In this document: piece after piece, positions 54,779 to 62,789 of the stretch
Numbering within the stretch: the stretch's first letter is position 1
Layout: every line of letters starts with the position of its first letter
Assembly (NCBI RefSeq): GCF_001424305.1
Contig: NZ_LMPD01000004.1
Location: forward strand, 124,001 to 188,000
Source: Pedobacter sp. Leaf176
Lineage (GTDB): Bacteria > Bacteroidota > Bacteroidia > Sphingobacteriales > Sphingobacteriaceae
Length of the DNA: 64,000 bases
Reading direction: 5' to 3'
Notes under the pieces: generated by a model
Told to the model about the DNA's origin: nothing
The model's input: the letters and a program-made list of their open reading frames with translations, nothing else
The model's database searches: none
Made by a program: the position numbers and the translations under genes

Positions 54779-54810
54779 CAAAAATATAACATTAATCTTT
54801 TAATTGGCAA
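54779..54810 (-). promoter_or_regulatory. Possible promoter of the GT4-GT2-DUF5672 unit
   Basis: On the minus strand TTG (54810-54808), 21 bases, then TATTTTTG (54786-54779), about 28 bases before the GT4 ATG. The spacer is slightly long for the pattern. Confidence 0.45.
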
Positions 54811-54815
54811 GGCTA

Positions 54816-55703
54816 TTATTTTGAACTCTCGTGGTATATTAATTTAATTAAAGAGAAGGCAGACCGCTTTCTGATGTAAAAAAGTGATTTTATATTAAAT
54901 AGTAATGTGTTAAAAAGCTTCAAAGAGAAATTCCTTGTATCTAATTCCTTATAGCCATTTAACAGTAATTTTATAAATTCTTTGACGTTTTTAGGGGTTT
55001 GAGGATGTTTAGAGAACAGATTTAAATGCGCCATCCTGGTCAATTTTGCATCCGTTCTATCTTTCCCTGTAGAACTTTCCAAATGTTTACGGTGAAGTAC
55101 GAGTTTATCAGTAATATAATTTATTTTTCCAGTACACGCTGCGGTATAAGCCAGCCACCAATCGTAGTAAAAGGCATCAGGGAAATCAGGCGTTAAGGTT
55201 AAAAGTTCTCTTTTTAGCAAACAGGCGTGACCAGAAACGCAATTAAAATACAGCAGGTTTTTTGCGCATTTTCCGTTAACAAACCGATGATGCGAGAGCG
55301 TGCTTTTGCCAGTTGGCTTACCCTGTTCATCTATATAGGTTGAGTCATGATAAATCAAAAGGTTCTCTCCAATACGCTCCATCAACCTGGTAATTTTATT
55401 TTCTATCCAAATATCGTCCTGGTCTGCAATGGCAATAAAATCAGCAGTGCAATTGTCCATCGCCTTTTTAAAGTTTTGATTAAAACCTAGATTAGATTTA
55501 TTTACCCAAAACTTGATGTTGTGATTTTTTGAGGCGTAGTATTCTAAAATTTTGACCGTACCATCGTTTGATATATCATCACTAATTATAATTTCTAAAT
55601 TTGGATAGTCTTGATTTAAAATTGAATCGAGTTGTCTGGCTAAATATTTTTCGCCATTGTAGGTGCATAAAGCAATTGAAACAAGTGGTTTTTTGGTTCC
55701 CAT
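54816..55703 (-). CDS. Glycosyltransferase family 2
   Basis: About 295 residues. GT2 signatures: VSIALCTYNGEKYLARQLDSI, IIISDDISNDGT and FIAIADQDDIWIENKI (the DxD loop). DAFYYDWWLAYTAACTG is near the C-terminal part. I take the ATG at 55703, which shares one base with the upstream stop (TAATG); a start at 55733 would add ten charged residues and lie inside the previous gene. Rhamnosyltransferase-like members are possible, but the sugar is unknown. Confidence 0.88.
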   Translation of the reverse strand: MGTKKPLVSIALCTYNGEKYLARQLDSILNQDYPNLEIIISDDISNDGTVKILEYYASKNHNIKFWVNKSNLGFNQNFKKAMDNCTADFIAIADQDDIWIENKITRLMERIGENLLIYHDSTYIDEQGKPTGKSTLSHHRFVNGKCAKNLLYFNCVSGHACLLKRELLTLTPDFPDAFYYDWWLAYTAACTGKINYITDKLVLHRKHLESSTGKDRTDAKLTRMAHLNLFSKHPQTPKNVKEFIKLLLNGYKELDTRNFSLKLFNTLLFNIKSLFYIRKRSAFSLIKLIYHESSK

Positions 55704-56503
55704 TATTTCCTCCGCTTTTTCAGCCCGTTCCACATCCTAACTAAAAATAAAAACAACGGATTTCCGGCTAATTTACCCAGAAATGAACCTGATAAATGAA
55801 AAACTGTCGAATTGGTTTGTATCCAGCGGGTTCTAAAAAACCGGTTGTATTTGCTTATCAATTCATTCCTGATCCGAAAAAAATCAGCATCGCGATTGCC
55901 TCGGCTTTTGTGGGTCAAGTTAAAAGGGATTACGTAGGAGGAAAAACCATTTAACTCGGCCTGCAGTACCAAATCGGTTGCGTATAAATGAAAACCGCTT
56001 AAATCGTTTGAAACTTTGAGGTTTGCACTATTTTTTACGAGGAGGAAATTTTCATCTAAACCGGTTACTTTTAATGGAAATTTACCTTTATTCATAAACG
56101 TTCCGTCGGGGTAAGAGATGTAATAAACAATATGGTTCGGACCAACAGCTCCGGCATTGCCACAAACACCCCAACTGGCATCTAAGTTATCCAGCTGCAC
56201 CAGGCACTTCATCAAATCTTCGAAGCCATCTTTATTTATCAAAATATCCTGATGGCAAATGATTATATACCTTCCTTTTGCCTTTTTCAGAAACAGATTG
56301 ATCGCGGAGAAAGCATCGAAATTATTTTTTTCGGTATTGTCTGCAAAAATATATTCGCATTTATCTTCACTGAAACCTTTTGATAAAAATGACTGGAGCA
56401 TTTCGTTATACTCTAGTTTCCGGGTGACAAGGGTACATATCGAAAATTCAAAGGCGTAAGTTTCTGCCTGAATGGAACTGGCGATATTTAAAACGTTACT
56501 CAT
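55703..56503 (-). CDS. Glycosyltransferase-like protein (GT2 type)
   Basis: A 266-residue protein with a GT-A-like core: YIIICHQDILINKDGFEDLMK (DxD-like), ASWGVCGNAGAV, and SGFHLYATDLVLQAELNG. The N-terminal nucleotide-binding part is less typical. It is joined to its neighbours by TAATG overlaps with the ABC exporter and the next GT2 gene, so it is in the same operon. Confidence 0.75.
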   Translation of the reverse strand: MSNVLNIASSIQAETYAFEFSICTLVTRKLEYNEMLQSFLSKGFSEDKCEYIFADNTEKNNFDAFSAINLFLKKAKGRYIIICHQDILINKDGFEDLMKCLVQLDNLDASWGVCGNAGAVGPNHIVYYISYPDGTFMNKGKFPLKVTGLDENFLLVKNSANLKVSNDLSGFHLYATDLVLQAELNGFSSYVIPFNLTHKSRGNRDADFFRIRNELISKYNRFFRTRWIQTNSTVFHLSGSFLGKLAGNPLFLFLVRMWNGLKKRRK

Positions 56504-58323
56504 TAATCATTAAACGTTTGCATGTCAATTAAACGTTTGTATAATCCATTTTGCGACATCAGTTGCTGGTGCGTACCAGTTTCGATGACTGCACCTTTAT
56601 CAATTACCACAATTTTATCGGCATGTTGGATGGTGCTCAAACGATGCGCAATAACAATTGAAGTTCTGTTTTGCATCAGCTTATTCAAAGCATCCTGAAC
56701 TAATTTCTCAGATTCAGTATCGAGTGCCGAAGTAGCCTCATCAAGCAGCATAATAGGCGGATTAGCGAGAACAGCTCTTGCTATGCAAACCCTTTGTCTT
56801 TGTCCGCCGGAAAGCCTGTTTCCTCTATCGCCAACAAAAGTTTGGTAACCGTCTTCCGTGTTAAGGATAAACTCGTGTGCATTTGCAATTTTAGCCGCTG
56901 CAATTACTTCTTCTTCGCTTGCTTCGGGTTTTCCGAAGGCGATGTTATTGAAAATACTATCATTAAATAAAAAGGATTCCTGATTTACCGTTCCCATCTG
57001 GCTGCGGATGCTTTCAACGGTTAAATCGCGGTAATCACGACCATCAATTTTAATGGTGCCTGATTTAGGATCGTGGAAGCGAGGAATCAGATCCATTAGC
57101 GTGCTTTTTCCACCTCCAGAAGGTCCAACCAATGCGACTGTTTGTCCTTTTTCGATATCGAGATTAATGTGTTTTAAAACTTGCTTATCTCCATAATTGA
57201 AGGCTACGCTTTCGAAAACCAACGATTTATTGAACATGTTTAAGTTTTCTGCATTGGGCTTATTTGTCAACTCCGGTTTAGTATCAATTAGCTCTAAAAC
57301 ACGTTCACCAGCAGAAATTCCGGAGTGTATTCCACTAAATGAATCTGTTAGGGCTTTTATTGGCTGCATAACCTGACTAAAGGTAGCCAGGTAAACCACA
57401 AATTGATCAGCGGATAAATCTCCTTTTCCATTCAAAATCATCGTTCCACCATAAAGCAGGATGAATACAACAACCAACACACCAAGTGTCTGCGAAACGG
57501 GGGAAGCAAGTTGTTGCCTTCTTGCCATTTTTCTATTGAGAAAGGAGTAGAATTTATTTTCTTCGCCGAATTTATTTTTAACACGTTCAGAAGCATTGAA
57601 AGCTTTTATAATTTTAATACCACTTAAAGATTCATCTAAGAAGCCAATCATCTTCGCAAAAGATTCGTGTGATTGTGTCGCCTGTTGTTTCAATCGTTTA
57701 ACTATTTTACTTATAATAAACCCCGAAACAGGGATTACAAGTAATGAAAATATGGTTAATTTAAAAGATATTCCGATCAATACAGCAACGAAGAAAATTA
57801 ACTGCAGAGGTTCTTTAAAAACAACCTGAAGCGTATTTGTTACTGTGAATTGTACCACCTGAACGTCAGAAGCAACCTTGGAAATAATGTCACCTTTACG
57901 TTCATTGTTAAAATAGCCAACATGTAGGTTCATCACATTATCAAAAACGGTTTTACGCATGTTTAACAGGGTATGCACGCGTAAGTCTTCCATAAACCTT
58001 TGAGAAAAGTACCGGAACAAATTTGAAAGAAAAACTGTAATTATAATTACACCACAAATAACCTGCAATGCATATATCTTGTCGTGCGCAATTATGGTTG
58101 CTACATAATCATTAAACTGTCCGAATAGATTCAAAGCGCTACTTTTTTCCGAAGGTGTAACATTAATTGTTGCCTTATCAAGGAACAGGGCCTGCATTAG
58201 CGGCCCTAGTAGCGTAAAAAGAAAAGTATTAAAAACAATGGCAAACAAAGTTGCAATAACATATGGAATTGCGAATTTTTCTATGGGTTTAGCAAAAGAT
58301 AATAAACGGAAATAAGTCTTCAT
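56503..58323 (-). CDS. MsbA-type ABC exporter (fused TMD-NBD)
   Basis: A 606-residue half-transporter: six-span membrane domain (about 1-330) then an ATPase domain with Walker A VGPSGGGKST (about 393-402), signature LSGGQRQR, Walker B IMLLDEATSALD and the H-loop IVIAHRLSTI. It resembles lipid-A/lipid-linked oligosaccharide exporters. Its place at the head of the glycosyltransferase genes suggests export of a glycolipid made nearby. A -7-type TACATTTG box (minus strand, 58394-58401) is upstream. Confidence 0.92.
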   Translation of the reverse strand: MKTYFRLLSFAKPIEKFAIPYVIATLFAIVFNTFLFTLLGPLMQALFLDKATINVTPSEKSSALNLFGQFNDYVATIIAHDKIYALQVICGVIIITVFLSNLFRYFSQRFMEDLRVHTLLNMRKTVFDNVMNLHVGYFNNERKGDIISKVASDVQVVQFTVTNTLQVVFKEPLQLIFFVAVLIGISFKLTIFSLLVIPVSGFIISKIVKRLKQQATQSHESFAKMIGFLDESLSGIKIIKAFNASERVKNKFGEENKFYSFLNRKMARRQQLASPVSQTLGVLVVVFILLYGGTMILNGKGDLSADQFVVYLATFSQVMQPIKALTDSFSGIHSGISAGERVLELIDTKPELTNKPNAENLNMFNKSLVFESVAFNYGDKQVLKHINLDIEKGQTVALVGPSGGGKSTLMDLIPRFHDPKSGTIKIDGRDYRDLTVESIRSQMGTVNQESFLFNDSIFNNIAFGKPEASEEEVIAAAKIANAHEFILNTEDGYQTFVGDRGNRLSGGQRQRVCIARAVLANPPIMLLDEATSALDTESEKLVQDALNKLMQNRTSIVIAHRLSTIQHADKIVVIDKGAVIETGTHQQLMSQNGLYKRLIDMQTFND

Positions 58324-58449
58324 TTTATGGAAAATGGAATATATATCATGGATGACGTAAAAAACATCTCCAAAAAATCTAATTAAAACTTGGCAAATGT
58401 ACAGTTTTCAAACCAAGCTTTAAATTCTGCTGATTTATGGCAAAGAAAA

Positions 58450-59436
58450 TTACAATCGTTTAATGCTTTTACCTTGAACTGATTTATCAATAACATCCAT
58501 TACATCTGTAACGTTCAGGGAGGAATTGTATTTCTTTTTTAAATCATTAAGTCGCTGGCGACTATTGTTTATAATATCTAGAGAGGCTAAATAATCTCTG
58601 TAAGCGCCCCAAACCCATAATTTACCAGTTAATAATTTGGGCAAAAGTTCAGCAAAAACCAAGTGTAGCGGCAATAACCGCAGCCGGTATCCCTGAAGTT
58701 GAATGCGCTGAAGTATAAAACGATTACGGTAATATATTTTCTTGATAAAATTTGATTTGATTTGAGTTTTTGTACTTCCGCTGATGTGATGAAAGCAGAC
58801 GGACTGGTGTTCATAATAACATTTCCATCCTAGTTGCCAGGCCCGTAAACTTAAGTCAAAATCTTCTGATGAAAATGGAGAAAATATTTCATCAAAGCCG
58901 CTCAGTTCTTTTAATTTTTTCGCATCAACTAAGGCATTGGCCCCAGAAAGATAAGCTGTGTATACCTGGTCATCTTCGGGCGTTTGGCTATAATAAAATT
59001 TATTTGCTTTAATTCGACAACCACTATAATACAGTAAGCGGGCGGCATCCTCAATTTTGGTTTCATCGAAACTCATTATCCTTCCCATCACCCCAAAAGT
59101 ATCCGGCCTGTCAAAATATTTCCATTGATGCCGAAAATAATCAGGTGTTAGCTTAACATCGGAGTTTAAAAGCAAGATCAAATCATACCTTGCTTCGCGT
59201 ATGCCGTGGTTACAGGTGTACGAGAAGCCTCGGTTTTTATCGTTGATTAAGAGATTGATGCTTGGATAGTTATTTTTTATAAAATTGATGCTGTCATCCT
59301 TGGAGCCATCATCAATTACAATAACCTCAAAATCCTTATTTACATTTTCCGTGGCAATAAATACCGACGGTAAATATTTTTCCAGCAAATGCCTGCCGTT
59401 ATAGTTCGGTATTATAATAGAAACACTTAGTTGCAT
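58450..59436 (-). CDS. Glycosyltransferase family 2 (rhamnosyltransferase-like)
   Basis: A 328-residue GT2 enzyme: SIIIPNYNGRHLLEKYLPSV, VIVIDDGSKDDSI, LILLLNSDVKLTPDYF for the DxD loop, and FSSEDFDLSLRAWQLGWKCYYEH for the catalytic-end motif. It follows the next gene with no gap (the stop of that gene and this start are adjacent bases). Sugar not known. Confidence 0.88.
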   Translation of the reverse strand: MQLSVSIIIPNYNGRHLLEKYLPSVFIATENVNKDFEVIVIDDGSKDDSINFIKNNYPSINLLINDKNRGFSYTCNHGIREARYDLILLLNSDVKLTPDYFRHQWKYFDRPDTFGVMGRIMSFDETKIEDAARLLYYSGCRIKANKFYYSQTPEDDQVYTAYLSGANALVDAKKLKELSGFDEIFSPFSSEDFDLSLRAWQLGWKCYYEHQSVCFHHISGSTKTQIKSNFIKKIYYRNRFILQRIQLQGYRLRLLPLHLVFAELLPKLLTGKLWVWGAYRDYLASLDIINNSRQRLNDLKKKYNSSLNVTDVMDVIDKSVQGKSIKRL

Positions 59437-60315
59437 TTATTTCACAATTTTGTAGTTTCTGTACTCGAATAAACGCAAGCCAGTCAAATCCTCAATTTTT
59501 TGTAAAAGTCTCCTCCTGAAATTCATTTTGGGCGTTTCTTTAGTTAAATCCTTTTCAAATTTCCAGTTTGCAGCGTCAATTCTTGCTCGCAAAACTTTTG
59601 GATGACTACCTGTAAAGTGAACCAGTCTGTCTGCATTATGCATATCGAAAGTATTTTGAACCGGATAATTTTGTTCTATCCATTCTTCCGTTTGATAATA
59701 TTGGTTAAAGTTGCGGACCTTACCCTGCAAGCCTTTTGGTGGTTTCACCCAACCGTAATGATAAATGTAAGCGTCAATTAATTTAACTTTCAGCTTTCTG
59801 TCGTTTATTCTAAAACCCTGCGCATCTTTGTAAGAGTGTATTCCAGGCAAGTTTTTTAATATTCTCACCTCCCTGCGATACCACCTTCTCGATTCCGCCA
59901 CGTAATCGTAAGATGCATAAAAATGCTTATATTTCAGAAGTAAAGCCTCAACATCATCATTGTTTAGTTCCGCTTCAAGTTCTTTTTTAATTAAAGGTAA
60001 ATAATCTTCATGTATAGCCTCATCTCCCTGGATATAGATCAACCAATCTGCATCGACTGCCGCCGCTGCCAGTGCTTTGTTCGTCTCATTGGCAAATACG
60101 AAACCGCCTTCTTTTAAATTATCGTCCCATACGGTATCAATAGTCCGTATTTTTTCAGGCGCAATGCTTTTAACCAGCGCTGAAGTTTCGTCTGTAGAAT
60201 TTCCCAGGGCTACAACAAAATCATCGCAGAGTGGTAAAATTGAAAGTATAGCTTCTTTTATCGGATAATCATTAGCAACGGCATTTCTGATGAAGGTAAA
60301 TCCGGTAACTTTCAT
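59437..60315 (-). CDS. Glycosyltransferase family 2-like protein
   Basis: A 292-residue protein with an N-terminal half like GT2 (TGFTFIRNAVANDYPIKEAILSILPLCDDFVVALGNSTDET) and WLIYIQGDEAIHEDYLPLIKKE at the DxD-like position. The C-terminal half has a PPKGLQGKVRNFNQYYQ... segment seen in a subgroup of uncharacterised members. Its ATG is 69 bases from the meaB start on the other strand. Confidence 0.8.
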   Translation of the reverse strand: MKVTGFTFIRNAVANDYPIKEAILSILPLCDDFVVALGNSTDETSALVKSIAPEKIRTIDTVWDDNLKEGGFVFANETNKALAAAAVDADWLIYIQGDEAIHEDYLPLIKKELEAELNNDDVEALLLKYKHFYASYDYVAESRRWYRREVRILKNLPGIHSYKDAQGFRINDRKLKVKLIDAYIYHYGWVKPPKGLQGKVRNFNQYYQTEEWIEQNYPVQNTFDMHNADRLVHFTGSHPKVLRARIDAANWKFEKDLTKETPKMNFRRRLLQKIEDLTGLRLFEYRNYKIVK

Positions 60316-60361
60316 TTATTCTTATTGGTTTAGGCTTACATCACCTATTAAATTTTGTTTA

Positions 60362-60375
60362 TTTGTACAAATATA
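60362..60375. promoter_or_regulatory. Perfect palindrome and -7-type box between GT2 and meaB
   Basis: TATTTGTACAAATA (about 60360-60373) is a perfect 14-base palindrome, and CAAATATA (60368-60375) reads TATATTTG on the minus strand, a -7 match for the glycosyltransferase gene. The palindrome is well placed for an operator serving both directions. Confidence 0.4.
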
Positions 60376-60384
60376 GTTTTATTG

Positions 60385-61287
60385 ATGAATACCCATCGCA
60401 CTCTTTTAAGCGAAATTAAACAAGGTAATTATAAGGTTTTGGCCAGGACGTTATCCTTGGTTGAAAATGATATTGCGCCGTCCGGATCAATTCTAAGAGA
60501 TTTAGAGAGTAATTCAAAAACAATAGTTTTAGGAATAACCGGTCCGCCGGGGGCAGGGAAAAGCACATTGGTAAGCGCGATAACAGATCGATGTTTAGCG
60601 AATGGAAAACGGGTAGCCATATTGGCCATCGATCCTACATCACCGTTCAATTTCGGTTCTTTACTCGGCGATAGAATCAGGATGGCCTCTCAATTTAATA
60701 ATCCTGATGTTTTTATCCGCTCGCTGGCAACAAGAGGTGCTTTAGGTGGAATTTCAGCAAAAACCATTGAAATGGTTGATGTTTTAAAAGCTTCCAACTT
60801 CGATATAATCATGGTCGAAACCGTTGGCGTTGGACAATCGGAAGTTGAAATTGCCGGTCTTGCCGACAAAACAGTAGTGGTGCTGGTGCCTGAAGCGGGT
60901 GATGAAATTCAGAATATTAAATCAGGTTTGATGGAAATAGCCGATTGCTTTGTAGTAAATAAGGCAGATAGGGATGGGGCGGCTACTTTCGCTAATAACC
61001 TAAAAAAGATACTCCATCAAGGCACGAAATCTATTCCAGTATTAAAAACAGCAGCAGATAAAAACGAAGGTATTGTCCAGTTATACGATTGGGTTGCCGA
61101 ACCGATGGACAACACTCAAAACGATAAAAGAGCACTTTTATTTGCTGAAAAAGCATGGAGAATTATTCAGCATAACAATATGAAGCAAGTAGATAAAACA
61201 AAGCTTCGTGAAGAAATTCGCGAAGCTTTGATGAAAGATAACTTTAATATTTATCGATTTGCAGACAAGTTTGGGAAGAATGGTTAA
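60385..61287 (+). CDS. meaB: Methylmalonyl-CoA mutase-associated GTPase MeaB
   Basis: A ~300-residue G3E-like GTPase that protects and loads cobalamin in methylmalonyl-CoA mutase. GITGPPGAGKSTLVSAITD (P-loop), ETVGVGQSEVEIAGLADKTVVVL and VNKADRDGA (NKxD) are intact. I choose the ATG at 60385 (MNTHRTLLSEIKQGNY). A TTG at 60355 would add ten residues that overlap the palindromic regulatory region and are unlike the family N-terminus. The mutase genes are not in the window. Confidence 0.93.
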   Translation: MNTHRTLLSEIKQGNYKVLARTLSLVENDIAPSGSILRDLESNSKTIVLGITGPPGAGKSTLVSAITDRCLANGKRVAILAIDPTSPFNFGSLLGDRIRMASQFNNPDVFIRSLATRGALGGISAKTIEMVDVLKASNFDIIMVETVGVGQSEVEIAGLADKTVVVLVPEAGDEIQNIKSGLMEIADCFVVNKADRDGAATFANNLKKILHQGTKSIPVLKTAADKNEGIVQLYDWVAEPMDNTQNDKRALLFAEKAWRIIQHNNMKQVDKTKLREEIREALMKDNFNIYRFADKFGKNG

Positions 61288-61329
61288 CGATTTAATTGAT
61301 AAGTTATTAACCTGAAAAATCGCCAAAGA

Positions 61330-62619
61330 CTACCCGTTCATAATGTCTTCAATCTCCTCAACTTCCAATGGAATATCAGCCATTAAATCAACGTTTCCAT
61401 TTGAAGTGATTAAAATGTTATTTTCTAAACGGATGCCTAAACTTTCCTCCGGAATATAAATTCCAGGCTCTACTGTTAAAATGTTTCCTGGAGCAAAAGG
61501 TGTGTATCGGTTTGCAAAATCGTGTACATCGATACCCAAATGATGTGATGTGCCATGCATGAAATATTTTTTATATGCCGGCCAGGCAGGATTTTGATTT
61601 TTCACTTCTTCAGTCGAAATCAACCCTAATCCGATCAGTTGTTCAGTCATGATTTCTCCAACTTCTTCGTGGTAAGTATTCCAAACTGTTCCGGCTATCA
61701 GCAAATTCGTAGCCGATTTCATTACGTGTAGAACAGCATTGTAAACATCCTTTTGTCTTTTGGTAAACCGGCCATTTACCGGTACAGATCGACTCATATC
61801 AGCATTATAATTTGCATACTCTGCTCCAAAGTCGAATAGTATTACATCACCATCTTTACATTCCTGATTGTTGTCATTATAGTGAAGTATATTTGCATTA
61901 TGTCCTGACGCAATAATTGGTGTGTATGCGTGGCCTGTACCTCCCTGTCGGATAAATTCATGAATAATTTCAGCCTCGATTTCGTATTCCTTAACCCCGG
62001 GTTTAATGAATTTCAGAACTCTGACGAAAGCGTCGCGGGTAATGCCACATGCTTTTCTGGTTAATTCAATCTCCAGATCTGATTTTACTGCCCTCAGTTC
62101 ACGCATTATTGGTGCCGAACGTTCATAGTGATGTAATGGATATTTGGAGCGTATTTGTTCTATAAAACGGATGTCGCGGTAAGGCACCATGTGTGCATAA
62201 CGGTCATTCTCGTTTGTGTTTAAATAAATATGGTCCGCGTAATTTATTATGCTATGCAAAATCGAATCAAAATCTTCCAACCAGTAGATGCTTTCAATAC
62301 CTGATGCGGCCTTAGCCTGCTCTTTGGTATATTTATAACCTTCCCAAACTTTAATGTAGTCGTTTGTCTGTCTTAAAAACAGGACTTGTCTGTACAAAGG
62401 ATTAGGACAATCAGGATACAAAAGCAAGATTGTTTGTTCCTGATCGATACCAGATAAATAGAATAAGTCAGGATTTTGCTTGAAAATAAAGTTTTGGTCG
62501 CCACTTCTCGGGAACTCATCGTTGGACTGAAATATAGCTAATGAGTTCTTCTTTAATCGATTAGTGTATTTTATTCTGTTTGAAGTAAACAAATCATTGT
62601 TGATTTTCTGATATTTCAT
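61330..62619 (-). CDS. Aminopeptidase P family (Xaa-Pro aminopeptidase)
   Basis: A 429-residue M24 peptidase that removes N-terminal residues before proline. An N-terminal creatinase-like domain is followed by metal-binding ILFDFGAEYANYNADMSRSVPVNG (the two Asp), HGTSHHLGIDVHD (His), TVEPGIYIPEE (Glu) and IRLENNIL (Glu). Length matches PepP. Single gene; a CAAAAGTA sequence (TACTTTTG on the minus strand) 30 bases upstream could be its -7 box. Confidence 0.93.
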   Translation of the reverse strand: MKYQKINNDLFTSNRIKYTNRLKKNSLAIFQSNDEFPRSGDQNFIFKQNPDLFYLSGIDQEQTILLLYPDCPNPLYRQVLFLRQTNDYIKVWEGYKYTKEQAKAASGIESIYWLEDFDSILHSIINYADHIYLNTNENDRYAHMVPYRDIRFIEQIRSKYPLHHYERSAPIMRELRAVKSDLEIELTRKACGITRDAFVRVLKFIKPGVKEYEIEAEIIHEFIRQGGTGHAYTPIIASGHNANILHYNDNNQECKDGDVILFDFGAEYANYNADMSRSVPVNGRFTKRQKDVYNAVLHVMKSATNLLIAGTVWNTYHEEVGEIMTEQLIGLGLISTEEVKNQNPAWPAYKKYFMHGTSHHLGIDVHDFANRYTPFAPGNILTVEPGIYIPEESLGIRLENNILITSNGNVDLMADIPLEVEEIEDIMNG

Positions 62620-62704
62620 TTTAAATATTTTCTTTTAAGACACGACGCCAAAAGTAATAAAATGATTAATGACTGTGAAGTTTGGAACGGAGTTTGTATA
62701 AAAG

Positions 62705-62734
62705 TTTGAAAATTTAATATTTTGATTAATTTTG
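62705..62734 (+). promoter_or_regulatory. Promoter of the OmpA-family gene
   Basis: TTTG (62705-62708), 18 bases, TAATTTTG (62727-62734). This is a near-ideal Bacteroidota promoter 55 bases before the ATG, consistent with an abundant protein. Confidence 0.75.
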
Positions 62735-62789
62735 CAGCTACTGAAAAATTAATTAATTAAATGTTTAACCCTTAAAAAAGAAAAAGATT

